From the NCBI GenBank assembly GCA_900239685.1, contig OENT01000031.1, positions 186,001-250,000 of the forward strand: a stretch of DNA of 64,000 nucleotides. The letters are read 5' to 3'. The translations under genes and the position numbers were made by a program. The notes beneath the pieces are model-generated. The model did not search any database and was not told the DNA's origin. It saw only the letters and a list, made by a program, of their open reading frames with translations. This DNA comes from Rotaria macrura. Its lineage: Eukaryota > Rotifera > Eurotatoria > Philodinida > Philodinidae. Shown in pieces: positions 39,484 through 53,241 of this stretch (position 1 is its first letter; the number at the start of each line of letters is the position of its first letter).

Positions 39484-40607
39484 TGTTATTCGATCGATTT
39501 GCACTTATTTTAATTCTCTTTAGATGATAGAGTACATATATGTATATATACATTTTATATGAGTACTTCGAAAAACAAAAGTCGATATCCCATTCAATTA
39601 TTCGATAAGAACACTCAAGCGAATATAATCGTTAATAAAAATGTTTAAAAAAAGACCTACTTTGCTTTTTGTTCTTTCTTTTTTTTTTTGTTATAATGTC
39701 TTATGTTTCACATTTCTTCACTTATGTTGAGTATCTATTTGACAATGAATAATGTCATAAGAATAAATGAAAAAATTTCTTGTCAACCTTGGCAGGTCAG
39801 GAATTCCAAGGAAAATAAAACTATGAATAATGATGTAACCAAACAAAAAGAAATGAAAAAAAAACTAACTGATCATCTTATCCTTCTGTTGTCAACGTCC
39901 TCCAACACCATTTACTCGACGAAACTCAATTTCATTATTTCTTCCGTCTCTGTACTCACCTTTCTGTTTTTTCTCTTTCTTCTTCGTGTTCGTCTCTTTA
40001 TTCTTTTCGTGTATCTTGGCCGAGGCCGGATGTACAAGCTATTTTATGAGTAATTTTCGTCGGCGCTTTTTTTTCTTTTCTATTTTTTTTTTGGGGGGGA
40101 GTTAACAGAACCAAATATAATATGTATACATAATACCGTCATTGGTAATAATAATAATAATAATGATGATGATGATGATTATGACGATGATGGTGGTAAT
40201 AGGGTTGGTGGCGATAATATTAATGTTTTCTTAAGACAACAACGCCTATAGAAAACTATCATAGAATAGTCGCAATGACAACACTGACCATTGAATTTTT
40301 TGTTTTATATAACGAATAGAGAAAGAAACGAGAGTCGATATTTTGTTGTAATAACAGCAGCTTGTTTTCATACTTCTTAGTATTTTATCAAATGATTATT
40401 TAACTCTTAATTAAATGTATGGAGAACAAAAGAAACAAGTAAACGCAAACTACTGTACATATAAAATCTTATTGTCTACACTTGTCTCGCCGTTAGACAA
40501 TATATGTTTGTTTACATTCATATTATAACTAGAAGAATATGCATGCATCCATAAACGATAGACACAAATACAAAACAAGAACGACAGAAAAAAAAGGCAT
40601 GTTAATA
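39484..40607. other. Spacer with trinucleotide repeats
   Basis: About 1.1 kb upstream of inositol oxygenase. It holds an AAT/GAT trinucleotide repeat (about 40146-40192), a poly-T and G-rich patch near 40070-40100, and short (TA)n near 39538-39550. No coding exon recognised. Confidence 0.55.
40146..40192. repeat. (AAT)n(GAT)n compound trinucleotide repeat
   Basis: About seven AAT-type units run directly into GAT units, then degenerate. It lies between inositol oxygenase and the Ly6-like gene. Confidence 0.9.
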
Positions 40608-41129
40608 CTAGGAAAATATCGTCTTAAGTTCAATTAATATTAGTAATTGAATAGCAATAAAAAAAATAAAGTAAGATGAAAATGTTTTATCTTCTGAAGC
40701 TCGATTACACATTTCTTTTGCGCACATACAAAATCGTCCTATTGTAAAATTCGAACCAGTTGTATGTCGATAACAAACATCAATTTTCGATAAACGATAG
40801 AGAAAATAATCAGTTAAGCAGCCGCGTCGTACAAACGTATCGTTAGTTGATGTACCATCAAAATGAAAGAATTTTACACAATAATCTGAACATTCAACTG
40901 TACGATTAGCACGATGAACTTTAAATGGGTCGCCACAATAATCGTCAACGCGTGAATCACACTGGTAACAAACGAATTTTGCCATGGTACATGTTTCTTT
41001 GGCAACAACAACCATTAATGTTCGTAATTGATGAATAAATATCGATAGATAAATACTAGACAACTACTCAATGGAACAAATAAATATCATCCATTAAAAT
41101 AATTTATGGCTTTTACTTACAAACTTCAT
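40608..41129 (-). CDS. Ly6/uPAR three-finger, GPI-anchored surface protein (Quiver/Sleepless-like)
   Basis: The main exon (41063-40608) encodes a cysteine-rich domain beginning FVCYQCDSRVDDYCGDPF and ending FCMCAKEMCNRA. That is the CxxC start and CN ending of Ly6/uPAR three-finger folds, and the DPF block resembles the insect Quiver/Sleepless group. A terminal hydrophobic run (YFIFFIAIQLLILIEL) fits a GPI-attachment signal. The frame has no ATG before the hydrophobic leader, so I added a 9-nt coding exon (41129-41121, Met-Lys-Phe) joined by a 57 bp intron with good GTAAGT and TAG sites, giving MKFLSSIYLSIFI as leader and 154 residues in all. Two Asn-x-Ser/Thr sites precede the last cysteines. 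The domain is secure; the tiny first exon is an inference. Confidence 0.8.
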
Positions 41130-43545
41130 CGTTTATCATTCGATAGCATGTTTTATGAGTTAGAAAAAAAGGTTCTTCGATGATAATTTAAATCATAGTA
41201 ATCATACGAAGAAATATATATATATATATGTAGATCTTTAAGAAAAAAATAAAGAAATATATATATTAATAATATGATTGCATTTAAAAAGAAAGGAAAA
41301 CTCTAATCCGAAGATTTGTAATACGATTCGACATATGTTTAGCTGCGCGCTATTTTCCAACATGCACACCTTATTTATTTCTAATACTAGGCATATATAA
41401 AACCGTTTTGTCGTTGTTTTAATATAGTGTAGCCTACTCAGATAGAAGAAGAAGAAGAAGAAAGGGAAACTGATGAAACTATCATTATCATTATCATCAA
41501 CATTCGTGCTACCATAAATTTGGGTTTAAGCGCTATCTTGAGTTTGCTATTCCCGTTGTTGTTTGCTTTTTTTCCTACACTCTTCGTCATCAGCGGCATA
41601 ACAACAAATTCGGTCTAATGCAATGCGTTCCGCTCTTTCTTATTCTTCTTTTCTTTTTATATTTATCTATCTATCCATCTAGTAGCTAGAGATCGCCCTA
41701 CGCATTGGTTCTAGTAATCTCATACAGATAAAACAAATCGATAAGTATTGCCTATTGAATTTAGGTCTAAATATTAGCAATGTCAAAACGATGAAACCTT
41801 TCAATAAAAAAAACAAGAATATCTAGTATGAAAGATGGGATCGATATGTCAATATGAGTGTTCACTCAGGCGATGATAGTGAATGAAAAACTTTATGCCA
41901 TAATAAACTTAGCAAGCCATATTTTTCTTTTTCTCTATCTTTGTCTCTCTCATTCTCCCGCTCTTACTCTTAGTTCTTGCTTGCTAATGAATGGCAAAGA
42001 GTGAAATTTCTTCCATGGGGAAATTCTCGTTTGCAGTTGTTCTATTCGTCGTTCTCATTCTCGTTCATTGTTGTCGTTGTCTTTATCATCAATAAATATT
42101 AGGAATCATGAAATGAAGGAAATAATAGCATTCAATCATTGATTCATGTTATACTATTCTTTTCTTTTGTTTGCTTAAAATGATTTTTTTTCCATCATTG
42201 TATAGTGAGCAATTAAATGAGGTCACAAACATCTTGATATTTTGAAGTGATTGAAAAAAATAGAAATGACGTCGTGCCACTTCTTTATGTACTTAACGAT
42301 TTTGTGAATATGTTAAAATATAAAGATGAAAGTCTTCAACTTTTGTATCAGTACCATATTGTTAATTTTTCTTCTTTTACAGTTGTTGTTTGTCGTGTTT
42401 CTCTTTATTGGATGTATGCGTGGTTTCTATTTTTTAAGCATCGTTTCTTTCTTTTTTCTTCTCTCTGTCTTTCTTACTCTCTCTCTCTCATTTCCTCTAT
42501 TACTGATGACTTACCATTATATGCAATGAACAAATTACTGGAAAGGAGGTCTCGTTTGCTAAAAATTGTTGTTCGTCATTTTCTCGCTTCACAGACACAT
42601 ACACTTATAAATTCTCTCTTTCTCTTTTGCCCTTCGGTAGACATTTTTTTCATTACAACTAGTATTAGTATTACTATTCTTGAAGGCGAGCAAAACGATA
42701 TTGTTTTTAGTGTTAACGCAAGTAGGCATTATGTAAAAACCGACGAAAAGAAAACAGTATATTAGAAAGAATACTGACACCAACCGGTTGGCATTGCCCT
42801 GTGTTTTTTCTTGTTGATATCGATTTTTTTATCACGATATATATATATATATATATACTGATACAAGGATCGAAATATATGTCTATATCTATATTTTCAT
42901 ATACACGCATGTATACATTATTTCTAAAGAAAATGTCATTATGTGACATGCTTAAAATATCTTATATATACAATCAAACGGATATCGTGGTCTGTTAAAC
43001 AGACTACTCAACATTCTATGCAAAACAGACATTCCTAATAGTTTTATATTCGTCATTTATTACCTGGCATGCTTTCCGGTTTAGAAAAATATTGTAGTAT
43101 TGCTGTAGTACGAGTGCAAGGAGAGACATGAAACTTGCCAATGAAGAGAAAGAAAAGGAAATTCTAATTCGAATGACATGAATAATATTTGTCTTAAGTC
43201 ATTTCATGATATGTCAATAACGGTTTTTTTTTCTTATTCCCCGACATCATCTCATAGAATACATAACAATGTCACACGATGTCCGATTTATTTTTTTTTT
43301 ATATATTATAAACAAATCCAGCACATACAGAAAGTCAAAGGAAAAAAAAGAAAAGAACTCCACTTAACTTGATAAAAAATCACATAAACATGCGTTAATA
43401 CAAAAAACATGAATGCGCAACCTAAAAACAATATTCTGCAATGGACGTAAGTCTGCCCATATAACATATAATATATTCAAAGAACAGAAAACATTACTAT
43501 GCTAGAAAAGACGCAATAGAAAGAAGTCGTCAAATAGTAACAAAT
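41130..43545. other. Spacer between Ly6-like and mannosidase genes
   Basis: About 2.4 kb without a supportable gene. It contains a (TA)n tract near 41216-41230, (GAA)6 at 41444-41461, CT-rich stretches near 41930-41970 and 42450-42500, and (AT)n at 42837-42857. Plus-strand frames around 42247-42765 are hydrophobic and low complexity, arising from pyrimidine-rich DNA. Confidence 0.55.
42837..42857. repeat. (AT)n microsatellite
   Basis: About ten AT units in the spacer upstream of the Ly6-like gene. Similar tracts recur across the window near 9514, 11369, 17204, 18805, 36172 and 41216. Confidence 0.9.
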
Positions 43546-46500
43546 TTATTTTAGTATTAATTTATAAGTCATTATTTCTGCTATCGGAACGTCGAGTTTT
43601 GATGTCACAGTTAACTGTTGTTGAACATGTCTTAACGATAGTGAAGTCTGTTCAATTGATTCTATTTGATTGGCTTGAAATAAATGTTCGAATATTGGCT
43701 AAAAGAAAACAAACTTGTTGAGTTCTTTCTTAATACAACAATCGATTAACATACTTGTTCAAAATGGAATGAATTATCATAGTTATCATCACAGTCATAA
43801 GCAAATCTTCTTAAAATTAATGCTACTTGTTTTGATGAACTATATTTTGAATCATCACGATGTTCATTCAACGTTCTTAGATTAACTAAATGATAGTCGC
43901 TAGGAAAAAGATTAATTTTTGAAAATAAATAAAATTCATGTAGTTGAATTTTGATCAATGTCGATTGAAATACATGTATCGGATAAAGCAGTTCCATGGA
44001 ATGATGATGTGCTAATAATGTTGGATAACCTGTTAACGATGTTCGATCGGCAATCTTAGAAAAGACAAAAGAACCGACGATAAATAGAATGTTGCTCCGT
44101 CACGAATTTCACCTACTGTATGGCGTGGTTCGAATAGAAGTTTAAAAGTACTAATAATATCTCGATTATCAGTCACACTTTGTGCTAAACCACGATTGTC
44201 ATCTCGCGTTAAACGTCGATCAAGAAAAACATCCACAACACCTGAGCGAAATGTATTATTAAAAAAAACGAGACATGTTATTGTTGTTTATATGAATATC
44301 ATTAATATTATTACCGGATTTTAGACATGCAACACCTGATGGTTGACCAGAAAGTACGGTAAATCTCATATGATCATCTTCAATATAAGCCATTGTCGGC
44401 ATTGGATAAACATTTCCTTGTAATGTGAGTTTCATGTAAGTTTTTCGTCGTATGATCTATAGATATCAATAAAATATACATTGTAGAATATTGCATTACG
44501 TTTAATGACATATGATTTATTTTTGTAAATAGAACTCTATAGAATAGAAGTTTGAAGTAGGACACGAACGAAGCTAGACTAACGTCAACAATGGATATCA
44601 ATTAATCAGATGAATACATAGAAAAACCTTGTAGCCTTTAAAATCTTTCAATCATGTATTATCATAAGATTGTAAAGAAAAACATCTTCATGACATATGC
44701 TATTCCATCATCTTTCGAGATTACCATAGGAAATCGTATAGTATAAAAGCTGTTAGATCAATTCCTGAGGGTATTAAATTGTGAAACAAGATATAATAGT
44801 TCTTGCTAATAACACATAGACAAATTGTTTTATTCAATCTATAGTTAAAAACATCTTTTCATCATTCTTTAACTCATTCAATCCCGATTATACGATCAGG
44901 AAATCATTCTTGTACTATTATAATGGGATGTGTAAAATAGAAGTTTGCTGTTGTTAGCATATCAAACACATCGTTTATATAGACTTTCAACGTCAAAATA
45001 TGCATGAATATTCAATTTGATGATACTTTAGCTACGGTTAACTTTTCGTATTGCGAATGTAGATCTATGAACAATATTCGAGTATTCAATATGCGCATAT
45101 TAAAGTTAGTGAGCAAATTACGATTTGTTAGATGAAACAATAATATCGTGATCATGCAAAGTTCCAAGTAGCCTTTTTTATTTAATCGTAGGTTTTTGAT
45201 TGAAAAATCCAATAAAATGCCGATGTCTCAAAATGCAAAGACCTTGAAAAGAAAATACATTTCGGAAATAAAAAGGAGCGATTCTCTCGTTTATAAAGGT
45301 TTTCTGTTAGTGTGCATATATTCAGTACTAGAAGGATGTCAAACTGTCTTCTCAACATTTATGATTAATGAAAAGAAATAAGGTTTGTGTTAAGGTCACT
45401 GACCAGATAGATCTATGTCTACTGTCTGTCGTTGGGCAATGTTTTTCGACGTCACTATCAGATTGATTGGTCTGATTATTTAATCTTAGTCATGATATTT
45501 ACTATGCCAAAGCAAGGATCAAAATAGATAATTTATTTTGAGAAAATTTCTCTCATGATTAAAAATGATATAGGTTAGATGTTTTCCATACGTTAAAGAA
45601 ATTTCAAATTATATCTAAATGGAAAATTCAATCTCTTTTAAAAATATATCATGTTCATATGTTTCATGACTTATTTAATTAACTTAAAATTGAAAATTTC
45701 TTATTGAAAGAAAACTTCAATTATTCTTAGTGAAAGAAAATCTGTAATTATCGACTGAGTCCCTAATCATCAATTTAATTCATAGTGAAAAGCTATTTGT
45801 CGAATCCCCGCGAGCATTAAAATGTGAAACAGGATGTAGCTGCCGTAGCTAATTATGAGAAAATGGTTTTTACTTTATCTATTTCAGAATAACTTTTGTT
45901 TTTTACCAAACACTAGAGAAATGCAGAACGGAAGTACTTTATCTATTGTAGCAAGTACTAGTTTTTATCTACGATCTAACACGATTTAATCGATGAATAT
46001 CTCAATGCATCAACATATTTTTGCAAAATGTTTCTTTTTCTCAACAGAAAAGAAACCCGAACATCTCTTCAAATCGCATCACATTCTTACCTGAAATCCA
46101 TTGAGATCTGTAAAAAAGTTATCTCCATTGTTAATGTCCGTCGTAAATCTCAAAGCTAATTCTATATCTTTATTCATATTTAGATGAGTGGTAGCACCAA
46201 GTTCAACAATATAATCGTCAGAACCTACAAATAAATAAAACAGAAGTAAATTCTTTCTATTTTCTCCGCCTCTCCCATAAATAGTTCCATAGAGAACCGA
46301 CCATTCGTATTTGTTAATTTATATTGTAAACCATAAACTTCATGAAGAATATCAAGACGACTAACCAATGAACCTCGTTGGACACGAACAAGATCATGAC
46401 TACCCGCTGGAATATCTCTCGCTTCTCCATCGGGTATAAAGAGGTATGCACCACTATTATGATCGGTTTCCATGGATGAGCCGTATTGAATGACATTGGT

Positions 46501-49500
46501 TGTAAAAGAAATTTTCTCATCATGTTGTAAATGTTGAACACTGATAAGTGAACCCGTTTTTGAAAAGTTCACCGATAGAAAGCGATTGTTTAATTTGATT
46601 ACTTCCTTATCGATTAATTCTAATTTAAATGGTCTAAAATAGGAAAAGAAATTTTTCATTTTGAATCAAGTTCAAAGTAAAATGACATCTTTTCATACCC
46701 AGATGATTCTGCAGTTTTATCATTCGCATTAATATATTCAATAGTACTCAATCGACACGATTGTTGAGTTGTGCTTACGTGTATTGTATATTCTTTTAAT
46801 GAATAAGCATCGATATTAACAAGAATAAGAAGCTAAAAATATCAAAGTATTAGAACAACGATAGAGATATTGTTGTCGTTTGTTTTTTTTTCAAATACAA
46901 ACTTCAAATATATTTTTTTCCATCATATTTGATTTTTTTCCAGTCCATTTAGGATCTATTTGACAGGCACCTATCTGTTGATTATTACTTGTTATATAAA
47001 CTTGATATGTATCAATAAGAACTTTAACTATTTGAATACGTCGTTGATCAGTTGGATTATAAACATAAATAACTCTATAGAGAATAATTGAGAAAATAGA
47101 AGAATTCGTTATGAAGAAGTTCGAATGAATTTTCATTTACTTAATTGCGTCTCCTTGATTATTAAATGATATCAATTTTCTTGATGGTAAGGATTCAAAG
47201 TTTTTAAATTCTATATTTGACACTAATGAATTATTGTCAGCCGAATAATCATTTTGATAGAGAAGATAAGCAGCTGATTGTTCCATAACATTTTGTGATG
47301 CATTTATGGCTGTTTCAAGTCTATACAAATACAAGCAAAGAATTACAAAAAAAAAAGAAAAAGAAAAGAGATTTAATCGAATTATTTTATGAATTGTTAG
47401 TAGATGTTACTTTAATCCGTAATCGTTAACAACATGATCTTTAGCAGTGCCAGTAATGCCATCATGATGTTGAAAAATGCCAAGGTTTCGTCTTGCTGTA
47501 ACTAACATTGTGAAAAGTTTATCCTTCGGAAATTGACTAATTATTTGTTTTTGTTCAAGCATTTTTGCATTAGCCATAGAAAATAGAATTTCACTTGCTC
47601 TAGAAATCAATACAAATAAGAATCTTTCACTAGTAAATAATATTTAGAAGTAATGAATCTTGTTACTCATCATTGATTCGATGAAAACATTTCAGTACTT
47701 AACAACTATGAGAAAAAGCAAATGTTATTTCTATCGACTCGGAATTGTACTCTTTTCAGATCTTAGTCAAAAACAATACAATATATCTTACTTCATCATG
47801 CATCTATTCGTATTTTTATGTTGACGATGAAAGAAAATTAATTGAAAATGTACTACACAGTTCTTGACAAGATCTTAACTACTTAAAAATCTACTGAAGT
47901 TCTAAATCTTCAAAGAAAAGAATAGAACTGAGGAACACTTTTGAATAATCTAGTAGAATCAAGTTAAACACAATCATGAGGTCTATTGTTGAATCTACGT
48001 AATTTCATCATTTTCTAAAGATGTACTTGACATCAACAAATGAAAAGCATGATTGACATCTATCAGCATACATGATCTAGGCAAAAGCATAAAGGATAAT
48101 TAGTTTTATAGTTCTTAATCTAATATGATATGGATGAAAATTTTAACTATTAACGAATATAATTGGTAATTTAACAAAATATACCAAGAGAACGATCTGA
48201 ATTTGGTTTTACTATGCATTGAACTCGTGTATATTAACGAGTGAATAGTATTCATAAATTCCTTTTGAACTAGTTTACGAAATATTTTGCCAATTGAAAA
48301 ATAAAATAATTATCGAGATGAATTCTATTCTATTTTCTATGAAATTTCTCCAAAGTCAACTTTGACCCTTGATAGATGGGTAACTAGATTACTGTCGATT
48401 GTATTAAATGATCTCATTCAATTGTTTTTCATTGATAAATAGATATGGAAAGATATGAAAGTAATGATGAAACTTAGCTTATCATTGTACAACTTCTTTG
48501 TTGTTTTCAAAGTTGAATAGGATATTGACTACGAAAATAACTACCTAACATATTTATTGTTAGTTACTCTAATTGATTCTCATTTATTCGTAGCGAATCA
48601 CTGAAAGTTTTATCGTCTCTAATATAAGCAGTGTTATGAAGAGACGAATTGATGTTCATGTAGATAGAACAACTTTCTTTTAAAAGTTTAAATACGTGAG
48701 ACAAGTGAATCTGTTTCAACAGATAATCATTGTCATATCGATTGTACTATAACTAGTTGATATTATACTATGTGAAGTCATTGTTTCATTTTTCGAACAA
48801 TAATAGAAAATTTTACCGTTGATTTTTAATAATTACCTTAGATAAGATTCAACGATGCGATCCATTCTTTTAAAAAATGCTCTCGAAGTATAATAACCAC
48901 TCCAATAATGATCAGCTCGGTCAGCATATGTAAAAAAATCTCCCACATAACTAGGAAATTGTGTTTGAGATTTTTGTTGTAAAAGTTGTTCAAAATAATC
49001 ACTTAATGTACCAAATTGAGCCTAATAATCTTTATCAAACATGAAGCATCTAATTCGATAAAAAAAAAAACAAGAACACAAACAAATCTTACATTAACAT
49101 TCCAATTAGTTTGCTTATTCATATATGTAAATAATTTGTCATAGTTTTCAAATTGTTTTTGTGCTTCATTCATTGTTGTATAACGAAAATCATCACCTAA
49201 TTGAACAAATAATACGTTACTTTGATATAATTGAGATTTTTTTCGATATTGATCCAGTAATGTCTCAGCCCTATGAAAAGAATGAATAGAAAATAAAAAT
49301 CCTTATTTATCCCATCTTATATATAGAGCGTTGAGACTTTTTTCCGGTCTGATAGCACAAATACCAGATATGTTAAGCAAAAAGCACTCCGATGGACTAT
49401 ACAGACATAGCAAAACTAATTGATAGTCAATGAAATGAAAAACAATAGAAAACAAATATTGTTGAACGAACGTACGAATTTCGACTCTTTTACATCTAGT

Positions 49501-52107
49501 TTCTTCTCTTTATCCAGCATCTAATCTAAAAGCTATAACGAATCCTTTGAAAGTTCAACTTTTTGGGATAAAAAAAACATCATATCGTGTTCCACATAGA
49601 AAGTTTCGCAAAGTTTATTGTGATAAATGTTTTATTGATGATGTAATATGTGCTTAGTGTACTTTTTTTTTTCAAAATTTTGATTACGATACTAAATAAA
49701 TCTACTGTAAACAATCATCATATCCGTGACAAATATCAATTCTCGATCGTAAATTTTGATAAGCTTCAAGGTGGTATCATTATTCATTTCCTAAAATTAT
49801 AACTACTACGTAGATGAATTCAAACTATTTGTATTGATCATCGGATGAATGTAGCAAACGAATGTATTACAATCTATGATTGTTAGCATCGTTTCTATGA
49901 ATTTCTTTTCATAAACATTGAAACTGCACTATTGAGAACTTTTGTAAGTGTAGATCAATGCCCGTTGAACTTTTTCGAAGGCTTCAACATCTTTGAGGTT
50001 AGATCAATTCTTATTTAAATAGTACTTCATGACTGGCCCTATGTCGGAGATTTCTAAAAAAAATGAATCTAAACTCTATTTTTCTCGTGTATTATGAAAA
50101 TAATTTTGAGCATGGATACTCTGTGAGACTTGTTCTGTGATTAGCACACTTAAGCTCAATACATTAACCTTCAAAAACAAAAATAGAATTTTAAATTTTA
50201 AAAACTAGAACAGAAACGTTTTTGGTCAACTATACCGTTCTCGAATATTTTGATCAGTAATTAGGGCAGCATTGATACCCCATGGGCAAGTAACATCAGA
50301 GTTAGCTGTTCGTTTGAAATCGAATTGACAACAGATTTTAGGATCAGGACCACAAGTATGCGGAATATCATAGGAATAAAATGGTAGAATATGTGTAAAA
50401 ATACCAGTAGAATTATTTCGATCTATAAAGTTTATACACATGTATATTGAAGAATAAAATTTGTTGTGAATGTTCTTACTTACCCCAAGTTTGTTGCCAA
50501 GTAAATTCTAATTGTTTTTCTTTAGCTAGAGATTTTTTAATATGATAATGAACTCTACAGAGAAACGATAGAAAATTCGTTGTGTTAAAAATTTTTATAT
50601 TATTTACCTCTGTATAGCCATGTACTGCATACCAGTGCTATGTATTAAATAAGCCATAGTTGGTGAATAACCAAATGGATCATTTGCCCAACTACTTTTT
50701 AGTGGAATATTTCCTAAAAGAGAAAATCTATTCAATTAAATTATGACATAATTTCATACAAATACAAACCTAAAGTATTCTCGATGAATTGATGACCTTC
50801 AATCAATTGATCGATCATAGCAAAGTAATGCGTATTAGCTTCATCATTCATCACCTTGAGAAAAAAAAACGAAGTCTATTATTGTATCTTGTTGAAAATT
50901 CAATTTCTAGACATTTGTTAATCATGTGTCGTCAAACATGATTCTAATAGAACATGGAAAAAACCAACGACGACGTGATCCCACATATATAAGATTTAAA
51001 CTCGCATATTAAGACTGTCCTATACTAGTAAATGAACTATTTCATGTCGATATTTTCTCACAGATTAACACTCAAAGAATAATAAAGGCATGCAAGTGAA
51101 TATCGATTGAATGAAACAATATCCTTGATACTAATAACGACAATAACATAGTTTTCCACATTCCAATTACATGAATAACTCTCTTGTCTACTTACCCAGC
51201 CACCGGTAACTATTTCAAATTGTTTATTGTTAACAACTTTTTTTAAAAGTTGACGTTCTGCTTGTGATGCTTGGTCCCACCATAGGCTTAGATATGACAT
51301 TTCAGCCCAGATAAATTTATATTTTTCGTTTGTATCAAGTATTTTTATTATCGTATTAATGATATGTTTGGTCGCCTGATTAAAGTAACTTTCGAATGTA
51401 TGAATCCAACCTGAATGGAAAGAAGATGATTTGACTCGAAAGTTATTAATTCATAGTTGACTTTTAATGTAAACCTGGATCACAATGAGAGTGAGGCATA
51501 AGAATTATTTTTAATTTATTATCTGATGTCCATTGAGATGGATTATATGTTATATCAAAGCCTTGTTTCCATACGCCACCATTTGCATCATCGAATGGTA
51601 ACGTCTCGTATAGCTGACGAATCTTGTGGAAAAAAATTAAAAAATTAAATGATTCCTTTCACATGCTAACCATGTACAAAACTTACATCGAGTGTTGTAT
51701 TAACAGGAGGAGAGTTACGCCAAGTACAATGATTGATTGTATTTGGAAGTTTATCTCTTTCGTTCAATTTCTCTATTGGTTTTACTTCAGGAACTTCTAT
51801 TTTGGGTTCTATTAGAATCATTGGAGGAGCTGGTATTGGTCGTACATTTTGTTTTTTATTTTCTTCTTTTACCGATTTGTCTAAATCTCGAATAGATTTT
51901 TCAAGGTGATCAAGACGTTCAACGAAATGCTTGCCGTCAGATTTCTTTAGAAATTAAATGAAAATTAAATTTTGAAATAAATTATCGAACTCATACCTGT
52001 TGTTGACCATGATTTGTACCAATAGATTGAAGCATAGAGTATAAAATAAAAACCATGAGGAGAAAAAAACCTAGGAACAAAATACGAGATAACCGTCGAC
52101 GCAGCAT
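43546..52107 (-). CDS. MAN2A: Golgi alpha-mannosidase II (glycoside hydrolase family 38)
   Basis: Trims two mannoses from GlcNAcMan5GlcNAc2 in the medial Golgi, committing N-glycans to complex type. Twenty exons: 52107-51997, 51944-51687, 51622-51475, 51410-51196, 50854-50770, 50713-50608, 50554-50484, 50422-50236, 49270-49093, 49021-48837, 47599-47411, 47320-47141, 47074-46903, 46832-46699, 46633-46302, 46224-46091, 44456-44315, 44241-44117, 44054-43755, 43698-43546. They give 1134 residues, near the family's 1144. A short basic N-terminus and one membrane segment ([16 protein letters not shown]) indicate type II Golgi topology, then a stem. Zinc and catalytic residues sit in HSHCDPGW (His169, Asp171), NDPFG (nucleophile Asp284) and [10 protein letters not shown] (about 558-567). 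[18 protein letters not shown] and [13 protein letters not shown] are further signatures. Three introns are long (965, 1237 and 1634 bp). FGHSP of known enzymes reads FGYSP here. Confidence 0.95.
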
Positions 52108-53241
52108 CTAGAACAAATGATAAAATTGGTTTTTCTTCGAAGATAACATTCAATTTCATAGACATTTATTCTCTAGACAAAAACCGAATGACTATCAATT
52201 GAAGTTTGATCATGTGCCAACTAGACATCGTACAAAAACTCATCAGTTATTCCTTTATGCATTGTTACTTAGTCATTTATTTGTGTCGTTAACTAGTGGT
52301 CTCGTCCTACTGTTATGTTTTATAGTAAAATTATCGATATAGATCGAATCACGGGTGTCTAATTTTCATGCTCGAACTCAATCGATGGGATATTAGACAA
52401 AAGAATGTTGAAAAAATTGAAAGAAATAGATTTTTATTTGAAATCACAATCATCCATTTTTCTTGACAGTGATATTAATATTTGTCTTTTTTTTTGCACA
52501 TATCAAATTTGTGATTAATCCTGACAAATAAAGTGTCTGATAAAAAAACGTCTGATTATCAGGAGAACAGCTTACTAGTTTTGAACTTCTAATATAAAAA
52601 TTTTATATTCTAGATTCCATATCATTTTACTTTTTTCTTCTCTCGAAGAAAAATCTATTTTCAGAACGTATAAATTTAATGCCATCTGACAATATGCTTA
52701 CTCGAGAATTAAATATGATTACCACGTATTGTTAACATATAATCATTTATGAATTTCTATCTGTCATTTAAAAGGTCGTCGTATTTACTATCAAACAAAT
52801 TCTAAGAAAACAACAGAATAACGTGAAAAAAGAGGATTTTTATTAATTTTTTAAATGTACTTTTGATTTTTCCTTTTACATCAATGTATATCTATATATA
52901 TATTATGTATATATTCAACAATGATACAGAACAAAACAAAAAATAAATGACAGTCAGAGAAATGACAATTCAGTATCTAACAAAAAAAATATTTTGTCAG
53001 TAAAATAGTAGAGATTCAATAGACGCAAAATAAACACGTATATAAATAAATATTTGAGAAACGCTTAAAATATTGTCAATAATTAACATACTGTTGCACA
53101 TTAAAAAACAAATAAACAGCGTATTTGTTGAGTATTTCCATTCTCTTGAACAACCATAACAACAACAACAACAAAGAAGACAAAACATGACATCAAAATT
53201 AATCATAGTAGATTTTGTTTGTTTTATTGTTCTTCGTTTTG
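52108..53241. other. Spacer between mannosidase and receptor genes
   Basis: About 1.1 kb of AT-rich sequence upstream of alpha-mannosidase II and downstream of the MANSC receptor. A minus-strand CTAG splice acceptor abuts the mannosidase ATG, so part of this may be a 5' UTR intron. No other gene seen. Confidence 0.5.

Noticed and set aside
39703..40053. 116-codon plus-strand frame upstream of inositol oxygenase
   Set aside because: Low-complexity Lys/Asn then Phe/Leu composition, no splice logic and no similarity.
40140..40200. Possible CRISPR-like or tandem array
   Set aside because: It is a simple AAT/GAT trinucleotide microsatellite without spacers.
42247..42765. 172-codon plus-strand frame rich in Phe, Leu and Ser
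   Set aside because: It comes from pyrimidine-rich DNA, has no domain and no conserved pattern.
44760..45850. Two similar short segments (around 44775 and 45815, both near ATTAAA..TGTGAAACA) in a mannosidase intron
   Set aside because: The resemblance is brief and in AT-rich DNA; too weak to call a repeat.
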